The position numbers and the translations under genes were made by a program. From GCA-001856825 sp038729485 (GTDB taxonomy: Archaea; Thermoplasmatota; Thermoplasmata; Thermoplasmatales; GCA-001856825), in NCBI GenBank assembly GCA_038729485.1, contig JAVYRX010000009.1:1-54869 (forward strand): DNA of 54,869 bases. Reading direction: 5' to 3'. The first letter of the stretch is position 1; every line of letters starts with the position of its first letter. Of the stretch, positions 48,513 to 54,869 are shown piece by piece. The notes under the pieces are model-generated. The model was not told where the DNA came from. It saw only the letters and a program-made list of their open reading frames with translations, and made no database searches.

Positions 48513-49874
48513 CTAATTTATATCGTCTGCTTCCTTGATGGAATTGAACATTACGATTCCGTCATACCATTCTGGGAATTCTACCTTCCCAGCATATGAT
48601 ATTGAGAATGACACAATCAAAATTATTAGGAACGCCACTATGGATATCCTGGTTGGGCCATTACCGAAGATATCAATATATAACGAAAAAATCAAGGTCA
48701 GGCTAATTACAATTACTGAAAAAAGAGCTATTAAGAAAGGTTTAATCCGACCAGAGTTTGCGGAAAGCCAAATGAGAGAAAGACCGCCGATAAACTGGAC
48801 AGCCATATAAGAGAAAGACACGATGGCTGCAATGACAACAAAACCTAAGAAGCTACCGAGGAAGACGTTCGCTATCAATCCTATTGCCCCTTCCAAAATG
48901 AAATAAGTGATCACAATATTCTTCCAGTTCCCCCGGATCATTGGCAATATACGATCCTCGCTCATCCTACGGATTTCATTTAAAACCGAATTTGAGTAGG
49001 CAACACATAGGTTCAGTGAACTAAGGATTGCGAGGATCAAGAAAAGAATGTACACAGCAGGCCCAAAAATGATACGGATGTGATTTTCAATCACAAGGGG
49101 CGATGAAGTGTATTTTTCTAATCCCTCTGACCCCAAAAATAATAGAATGGAAAAGGCTGAAATTACTAGGAGGAACCCTGTTGCCAGATAAGAATAAACT
49201 AAAGCACGCGGGACTGTGCGACGCCTCTCCTCTGTGTTCTCTGAAAGGTATACCGGAGACTCCATCCCAGAAAAGACAAGAACGCCGAATACAACACCCG
49301 TGAATACAGAAGTTACGGCATGAAGATTTACAGGAAATATGGAGAGGACTGACGCTGTTCCATGTTTAAAAAAAAGCACATCGAGGATCGTGATGAACGC
49401 GAACTCAATTATGCCTGCTACTAAAGTATACTTTATAGACCTTCCTAGTCCTAGGTAAACTATCCCAACAATTGAGAGCAGGAAGGCGAATGGAATTATA
49501 TAGTTGAAAAAAGCCGCGAAATGAGTACCCTTAAGGAACGTGTTCAATACGAAATATGACACGAACAAAGATATAGATGGAATAGTCAATAATGCGTAGG
49601 ATGTGTAGATAAATGAGGTAAATATGCCAATATCTTTGCCGAGGGCCTCTCCTGCAAATAAATAGTATCCGCCGTTTGACTGGAATTTTTTCGAGAGGCT
49701 CTTGATGACATACATTGCGCTGAGTGCAGAACAGAATGACAAAAGCATGACAATGCCTAGGTATATTCCTGAATAAAATGCTATAGCTGAGAAAAGGGCC
49801 ACTATGTCAAGCATTGGACCCATAGATGTGAATGATTGCATAAATGAACCGGCGAAGGTTACTGCTTCTCTCAC
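48513..49874 (-). CDS. APC-family amino acid permease
   Basis: A 453-residue transporter with about twelve helices. QSNGGYYLFAGEALG matches the PxxGGxYxY region of amino acid/polyamine permeases, and SGMESPVYLSENTEERRRTVPRA (given in part: GMESPVYLSENT) matches the FEs...E motif of helix 6. The start is GTG at 49874; LRKNIIFTSLQGG encoded in the same frame just upstream looks like a continuation but has no start codon. It is convergent with the cobalamin cluster. The substrate is unknown. Confidence 0.85.
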   Translation of the reverse strand: MREAVTFAGSFMQSFTSMGPMLDIVALFSAIAFYSGIYLGIVMLLSFCSALSAMYVIKSLSKKFQSNGGYYLFAGEALGKDIGIFTSFIYTSYALLTIPSISLFVSYFVLNTFLKGTHFAAFFNYIIPFAFLLSIVGIVYLGLGRSIKYTLVAGIIEFAFITILDVLFFKHGTASVLSIFPVNLHAVTSVFTGVVFGVLVFSGMESPVYLSENTEERRRTVPRALVYSYLATGFLLVISAFSILLFLGSEGLEKYTSSPLVIENHIRIIFGPAVYILFLILAILSSLNLCVAYSNSVLNEIRRMSEDRILPMIRGNWKNIVITYFILEGAIGLIANVFLGSFLGFVVIAAIVSFSYMAVQFIGGLSLIWLSANSGRIKPFLIALFSVIVISLTLIFSLYIDIFGNGPTRISIVAFLIILIVSFSISYAGKVEFPEWYDGIVMFNSIKEADDIN

Positions 49875-50461
49875 ACCCCCCTGAAGTGATGTGAAAATAA
49901 TATTCTTTCTTAAACCCTCACTTTACTGTGAATGACACGCTATCTGGCATATGTTGTTAAGTTGGTTAGCCTCCATGCATTATTTTAAGGCTAGATACCT
50001 CTTTCATATATTTATTCAAATTTACTGTTTCCCTGTTTAAAAAATATCACTATTTGTCTACCAAAGTAGTCCGAACTTGCTTTATCGGATTCACTGTGGG
50101 TTGCATTTGTCATAGCTATAGCAATAGCGGCCATTATATACTAAGGTGTATTTTTCGATAACACCTAACAGCATCCCCGCTTGGCGCTCAATTTGATATC
50201 CGAGCTGCAATACAATTTTGTGGTTACCGATATCGCGGGTCAGTAACCAGACTGCGAACGATCAAGTAGCAATTTATAGTTACTTGTGATATCTAGAGGG
50301 ATATCAGTATCGATAACGCGTTATTCTGTATGGGCTGTTGCGCAATTTATTCAATGTGGGAGATTCTAGAATTGAGTTACACACTCAGGTAGCCCAGTGT
50401 GGAGACTTTTATGGAAGACTAGTATGCTCAACACTTTTATATTTTCATTAACTAACATATA
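49875..50461. other. Gene-free interval
   Basis: About 590 nt. A short frame near 50075-50150 encodes a hydrophobic tail (WVAFVIAIAIAAIIY) with no start and could be the end of a lost membrane protein. A TATA-like CTTTTATATTTTC at about 50432-50444 precedes the broken gene at 50462. Otherwise nothing is recognisable. Confidence 0.4.
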
Positions 50462-50892
50462 GTGGACAAGACTCAAGCACTCGATCTACTCTTGTTTGCC
50501 CGAGGTAGGACCCTTAAGGATAACGAGCCCGTTCCTACCAAGACGGATCTTCAGAAGGAGATGTTCTTGCTGGAGAAGGAGACATCTTTCTTCGAGAAGC
50601 CGCCATGCGAGTTTATCCCATATTATTATGGGCCTTACTCTCGTGAATTGGAAGAGGGTATCCGTTCAGTAAAGGAGTAAGTGGGAAAGTTACGTACGAC
50701 CCCTCAAAAGACGGGGAAATTCTAATATGTGAAAAGGAAACGTGTGAAGGTAGATTCTCTAAATTTAATGGGATTATATTCACCTTCAATCCGTTGAGCA
50801 CAATCGTAGACCTGTTAGTCGAGTCAAAGAAGTCTGTTCTTATCTCAACTTTGCTCAAAAGAGACCGAGAGAAAGGAAGACAATCTTTGTAG
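50462..50892 (+). pseudogene. Broken gene resembling SocA/YwgA-like antitoxin-type proteins
   Basis: The first frame (GTG at 50462, 72 codons) reads ALDLLLFARG, TKTDLQKEMFLLEKE and EFIPYYYGPYSRELEEGI. This is the N-terminal pattern of DUF4065/SocA-like or YwgA-like proteins, which are normally about twice as long. It stops at 50680. An adjacent frame then stays open to 50892 (VTYDPSKDGEILICEKET, given in part), so a frameshift or an internal join is likely. A promoter-like TATA is retained. From 50893 to 51087 nothing is seen. Confidence 0.5.
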
Positions 50893-51087
50893 ACCCTGAG
50901 CCTGGAATAGTTTACAACTGAATGCACCGAACTCGCATGTATGTTACCTTCGGGAAACCGGCTAAGGCTACCCCCAATCAAGTCAAATTGTGAAGAAGAA
51001 ATATATTACATCTAGTCGGCGACATAGGCAATTGGCATTGCCCACTCCCATAGGCGGCAAAGATTCGTAAATGGTATTAGAGCTGTT

Positions 51088-52575
51088 CTAAATCCTCTCG
51101 AATAATTTATCATCAAGAGTCGGAATACTAAGTTCTTTTCCAGAGTATTCGACATATATGTTCTTCAATTTTAGATATTCTTCAATCCCATATATGCTTC
51201 CCTCTCCCCCCTGGCCTGTAAGCCTGAAGCCTGTGTGATAGCCTTGAGATGCTTCTGGGCCTGGCATATTTATGTACAGCTCTCCAAACCTTATCGAATC
51301 TGAAAATTTGAATATAATCTCAGGATTTTCGGTAAACAAGTAGGATGCCAGGCCATACTTGGAATCATTTGCAAGAGTTTGTGCTTCCTCAACGGTAGAA
51401 ACTGGCATTGCTGCGATTACAGGACTGAATATTTCTTCTTGGAAAAGTGGTGATCCCTGGTCTCCGTCCTCGATAATCGTCGGCTCGTAGAAGTAACCAT
51501 CCTGGTATTTTTTACCAAGATCTGGTTTCCTTCCGCCGTACAACACTTTGGACCCGGTATCTAACGCGTTTTTAACTACCAGCTCCGTTGCCTGCAATGC
51601 TCCCTTGTTGATTAATGGACCTATATCTGAGTTCCGAGGGTCTCCTACTTTCAGCCTCTTGGTGATACTGACAAATTTTTCCATAAACTCTCTGTAAATG
51701 TCTTTGTGGATGTATAACCTCTCCGCAGCAATACACGATTGGCCTGAATTCCAGAATTTCGCCCAGATCAATGATTTCAGGGCATTTTTTATATTTGCAT
51801 CCTTCCAGATAATAAATGGTGCCTTTCCTCCCAGTTCCAGTATCAGCTTCGCCATGTTCGCGGATGCCTTTTTCATTATGCTTTGGCCGGTGGATGTAGA
51901 TCCTGTCATGGTGATCAAAGAAACTTTTCTGTGCTCAACAATGTAATCACCGATTTCAGCACCCTTCCCCGTAACCAGATTCAATACCCCATTGGGAATA
52001 CCTGCTTCAACAAATTTTCTCACTATCCATTCTGCCGTAAAAGGAGTATCACTGCTTGGTTTTACAACTACGGTATTTCCAGTCAACAGTGCGGGTGCGA
52101 TTTTTCTGGCAACCATCCCAGCAGGAAAATTCCAAGGGGTAATCGCAACTACAACACCGTATGGGATCCTGTACTGGAAAATCTTTCTTGTACTGCTTGA
52201 CCCTTCAACTACATCTCCTGTAATTTTCCTTGCAAATTCAGCATAATATTGCAATTGATCTATAACACCGTCAACTTCCTCTTCTGCTTGACTTAAGATC
52301 TTTCCATTTTCTAAAATTAATAGGTTCACCAATTCCTCCCTTTTTCTTTCAATTAATTCCTTTGCTTTATAGATGTACTTAGACCTTGTCAGACTTCCCA
52401 ATTGATTCCACTTTTCGAAACTTTCATCCGCAGCGTCTATTGCTTCATCAACATCTGTCTTTTTTCCGGCTTGAAAATATCCAAGGATTTTACCATCAAC
52501 CGGATTCAACTTTTTTAACTTTTCCCTCTCGTGAGATTCGATCCAATTACCATTTATGAGCATTTTCATTTCCAT
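51088..52575 (-). CDS. Aldehyde dehydrogenase, glyceraldehyde dehydrogenase type
   Basis: A 495-residue NAD(P)-dependent aldehyde dehydrogenase. TPWNFPAGMVARKIAPALL, the catalytic Glu in LELGGKAPF and the nucleophile Cys in NSGQSCIAAERL are intact. Long stretches (EVDGVIDQLQYYAE, MPGPEASQGYHTGFR, EYLKLKNIYVEYSG) match, from memory, the Thermoplasma acidophilum D-glyceraldehyde dehydrogenase that feeds glycerate into the non-phosphorylative Entner-Doudoroff pathway. The longest frame reaches 52656, but the Met at 52575 is the family start and a TATA-like AATATATAAG lies about 30 nt before it. Confidence 0.9.
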   Translation of the reverse strand: MEMKMLINGNWIESHEREKLKKLNPVDGKILGYFQAGKKTDVDEAIDAADESFEKWNQLGSLTRSKYIYKAKELIERKREELVNLLILENGKILSQAEEEVDGVIDQLQYYAEFARKITGDVVEGSSSTRKIFQYRIPYGVVVAITPWNFPAGMVARKIAPALLTGNTVVVKPSSDTPFTAEWIVRKFVEAGIPNGVLNLVTGKGAEIGDYIVEHRKVSLITMTGSTSTGQSIMKKASANMAKLILELGGKAPFIIWKDANIKNALKSLIWAKFWNSGQSCIAAERLYIHKDIYREFMEKFVSITKRLKVGDPRNSDIGPLINKGALQATELVVKNALDTGSKVLYGGRKPDLGKKYQDGYFYEPTIIEDGDQGSPLFQEEIFSPVIAAMPVSTVEEAQTLANDSKYGLASYLFTENPEIIFKFSDSIRFGELYINMPGPEASQGYHTGFRLTGQGGEGSIYGIEEYLKLKNIYVEYSGKELSIPTLDDKLFERI

Positions 52576-53227
52576 AATTATCCCTATTAATAACAAATCA
52601 ATCAATATATAAGTTGGCTCGGGATAATATTTGTTCCGTGATATAATAATTTGCACCTTCTACATTTTTTCTCAAACGGATGCAATCGGTGAGAACAATG
52701 CTACCTAGAGGGAAAAGCTGTATTGACGTTCAGGCATTTCTGGAGAATGCCTAAACTTATCTCAAATTCCATTTAAGGTAGCAGCCGGACGCTTAACTCT
52801 TTCCACGATCGATATCTTTTCCTTCTGTACCGCAATCTACCCAATCGACTTTCTCCATTATTCAGCTAGTTCTTGTGGCTCATAGGGATATCACATCGTT
52901 CTAACATCCCAAGATATCTCGAGAATATGAGGGTTTTCTGCTAAGAGTACCCCCACGGCGTAATTTGTTCTCAGAATTCTTTGTTATCAAGCTAAGCGTA
53001 TAATGTTCCTTCCTACCAGCAGAATGCTATCATCCACTCAACATTCGGGACGACAATTATTTTCTCCATAAAATTTCACAGTTCCCTTTTGAGAAATTTC
53101 GTGAGTGCCGATATTATGCCGTTGGATACTTGAATGAGCTGATTACAAGTTTAACCACCTGTTCACTCCGAGTTGTAACCCTTCTTATTCTCTTCAAGGA
53201 AGGCTCCAACGAGCCCGTCTCATAGAC
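52576..53227. other. Gene-free interval
   Basis: 650 nt between two minus-strand genes. After the dehydrogenase promoter (about 52600-52615) a 7-bp hairpin AGGCATT/AATGCCT lies at 52732-52752. No frame longer than about 40 codons with a start is seen, and composition is mixed, as in decayed DNA. Confidence 0.45.
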
Positions 53228-54478
53228 TCAGATTACATTTTGTCCTTCCTCTTTTTCATCTGGTATCCTTATTCTAGATCTTGCCAACAAAGTGTTAAGT
53301 ACAATACCAACTGACGAAAGTACTATCATTATAATGAAAACTCCTGACCATCCTAATTTTGCTATCAGAGATGAGGTAACTAAAGGCCCTATTGCATCGG
53401 CGGAGTTGGATATCAATCCCATCCCAAAGGCACCGGAACTAATCATTGCGAACGGAAAGATGTTTCCAGGGAGCGCCCAGTAATTCGGTGGAAACATCAT
53501 GAGAAAACCGTTTATGACTGCCGCCGCTACTAGTGCGTAGAATGAAGTATGTCCGATGACAACAATCAGGACTATGCCCAAGGCCATCATGATTTCAGCC
53601 AAAGTCATTACTTGTAATCTTGCTCGTAATATGCCTCTATTGCCTTTGGTTTTTTTGGACAGATGGTCTCCTAGGAAGGCCCCGACGAAGGCAGCGACAA
53701 ACCCCGACAATCCCCATCCAACGATGAGAATGCTGGACTGGGAAACTGAATACCCTAGGAAATTTGCGTATGTAGAAAGATAGCCACCTATGCTGAAAAG
53801 GGTCCAGGCCAGCGGTATCTGTATTGCACCCATCACCCAGGTCATCGGGTCCTTCCAGGCTCCTTCGTGCTTCGTCCTTTTTCTTTTGCCAAGCTCCTCC
53901 TTATGAGAGGGAGAGTCCTTAGCGAAAGTAAAGTAAATGATAGCACCTATTAGCATTACTATTCCTGTTATGTAGTATGATTCCTGCCATTGAATGGACG
54001 TCAATGCTGAGCCTATGATACCTCCAAACGCACTCCCGAGGGTAATTGCACCGAGAGTGAATGCAAGGGACTTGGCCCTCTCATCAGAAGCGAACCATCC
54101 TTCTAGCTGTACTGAAAATAGGGCGAGCATCATGATCATCAATCCTTGGATGAAGCGAAGTACAACGATTATCCAGAGGCTGTCAACTAGCGGAATGAGA
54201 AATTGGGGAATTATAAGAAATGCCTGAGCTACAAGTATCCCTGTTTTTGGTCTAGTGTCGAATAAACCGCCTTGTCCTAGAAAGAAAGCAGCGAAGAGTC
54301 CTATAGAAAAAGAATCTATTCCAAGAATAGTCAACAATCGGGGGCTAACTCCAAGGGAAACAGCTATTCTACTCGATAAAATTCCAAATGAAGTAAGCGA
54401 TATGAAACTGGTGGTCATAAGCAGACCCGCAATTCCGGCCATAACCCATCTATAAGGGGAACCTTGTTCTTTGTTCAA
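53228..54478 (-). CDS. MFS permease (OFA/monocarboxylate-like)
   Basis: A 416-residue, 12-helix permease. The N-terminal WVMAGIAGLLMTTSFISLTSFGI, the loop GLFDTRPKTG in place of the usual GxLaDrxGrR, and the central basic loop (GKRKRTKHEGAWKDP) suggest the oxalate/formate or monocarboxylate porter branch, which fits transport of organic acids beside an aldehyde dehydrogenase. The start is TTG at 54478, with a TATA-like ATTAAATAATAT about 25 nt upstream. Confidence 0.82.
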   Translation of the reverse strand: MNKEQGSPYRWVMAGIAGLLMTTSFISLTSFGILSSRIAVSLGVSPRLLTILGIDSFSIGLFAAFFLGQGGLFDTRPKTGILVAQAFLIIPQFLIPLVDSLWIIVVLRFIQGLMIMMLALFSVQLEGWFASDERAKSLAFTLGAITLGSAFGGIIGSALTSIQWQESYYITGIVMLIGAIIYFTFAKDSPSHKEELGKRKRTKHEGAWKDPMTWVMGAIQIPLAWTLFSIGGYLSTYANFLGYSVSQSSILIVGWGLSGFVAAFVGAFLGDHLSKKTKGNRGILRARLQVMTLAEIMMALGIVLIVVIGHTSFYALVAAAVINGFLMMFPPNYWALPGNIFPFAMISSGAFGMGLISNSADAIGPLVTSSLIAKLGWSGVFIIMIVLSSVGIVLNTLLARSRIRIPDEKEEGQNVI

Positions 54479-54869
54479 TAGCGAGTGATACTCCTATATT
54501 ATTTAATGGATGGTGGTAACTATCCAAGCCCACTGAATGTTAATGGGTCCGGATCATTACAACAACAGCCACGGCTACCCTGAGCGAGGGATAACATTTA
54601 CGGCGGAGAACTCATGGCGCAATCTGCTTTCCTTCATGAAGCGCTCTGAGACAGCGGAGTGCGCACATTAATTCCGTTTGGATCTAACTTTCGGGCCAAG
54701 GGAGAAATTGATACCCAGATATTCAAACCTTCAAAGATTGTGGTTGATTTTAAGGAGCAGGTTGTCAGGAGGCAGGTGAACATGAATTTCACCCTCCCCT
54801 TCTTGATATTGTTGCTAGAGTGTAGGAGAAGTGGAATACACTCTTCATTATTTCAAATGGATATTCAAC
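54479..54869. other. Right-hand end; possible gene start at 54782
   Basis: About 390 nt with no confident gene. An ATG at 54782 preceded by AGGTGA opens a frame that runs off the window (MNFTLPFLILLLECRRSG and on), with a hydrophobic start. It may be the beginning of a gene, but the visible part is too short to judge. Confidence 0.3.

Noticed and set aside
49874..49916. Longer N-terminus of the APC permease from in-frame codons upstream
   Set aside because: The extension looks protein-like but has no start codon before an in-frame stop, so the GTG at 49874 is kept.

Overview
The window is a chromosomal segment from an archaeon, most likely a member of the Thermoplasmatales or a close relative. 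The case rests on several genes. There is an archaeal ftsZ-secE-spt5-L11-L1-L10-L12 operon, together with Alba, TRAM-tailed aIF2-beta, archaeal-type tRNA-guanine transglycosylase, archaeal PriS, CTP-type riboflavin kinase, CobY and CobT-like enzymes. An aldehyde dehydrogenase strongly resembles, from memory, the Thermoplasma glyceraldehyde dehydrogenase of the non-phosphorylative Entner-Doudoroff pathway. Many genes look leaderless (TATA-like box 25-35 nt before the start); others have GGTGA-type ribosome binding sites, and TTG/GTG starts are common.

Layout. 1-2.4 kb: a family-2 glycosyltransferase and a dienoyl-CoA-reductase-like SDR. 2.4-5.6 kb: a copper locus (TRASH regulator, 47-residue YHS protein, YHS-headed Cu+ ATPase, divergent HMA-like chaperone). 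5.6-10.4 kb: small coiled-coil protein, membrane protein, glycosyltransferase, alkaline-phosphatase-superfamily enzyme and an MFS permease whose obvious N-terminus has no start codon. 10.4-15 kb (minus): the secretion/transcription/ribosome operon ending in a 50-residue membrane protein. 15-18.8 kb: isoaspartyl peptidase divergent from pyrBI, then ribK-PIN-aIF2-beta. 19.1-20.3 kb: a coupled pair encoding a ribbon-helix-helix protein and a shortened FtsZ/tubulin-like GTPase, the most unusual system in the window. 20.4-23.7 kb: nitrilase-family enzyme, large membrane protein, Sua5. 23.7-25.9 kb: an RHH / AP-superfamily / APS kinase operon. 26-34 kb: Alba, TgtA without its zinc cysteines, a GNAT protein, S17e, PriS, a membrane-anchored protein, purQ-purL-purS. 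34-36 kb: an MFS phosphate-type transporter fused to a PhoU/DUF47-like domain.

36.4-41.5 kb is looser accessory DNA: SDR, TauE/SafE permease, a universal stress protein, hypothetical proteins, hairpins and decayed stretches. 41.5-44 kb: GTP-dependent PEP carboxykinase and a chimeric, truncated copy of the stress protein. 44.3-48.4 kb: a cobalamin lower-ligand/nucleotide-loop cluster (cobT-like, cobS, cobY, cbiB, cobD-like). 48.5-54.9 kb: an amino-acid permease, a broken antitoxin-like gene, glyceraldehyde dehydrogenase and an MFS permease, separated by long stretches without recognisable genes.

Together the genes suggest a heterotroph with copper resistance, gluconeogenesis through PEPCK, sugar-acid metabolism and late B12 assembly. 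The core operons are well preserved, while the intervals at about 36-44 kb and 49.9-54.9 kb show decay and rearrangement.
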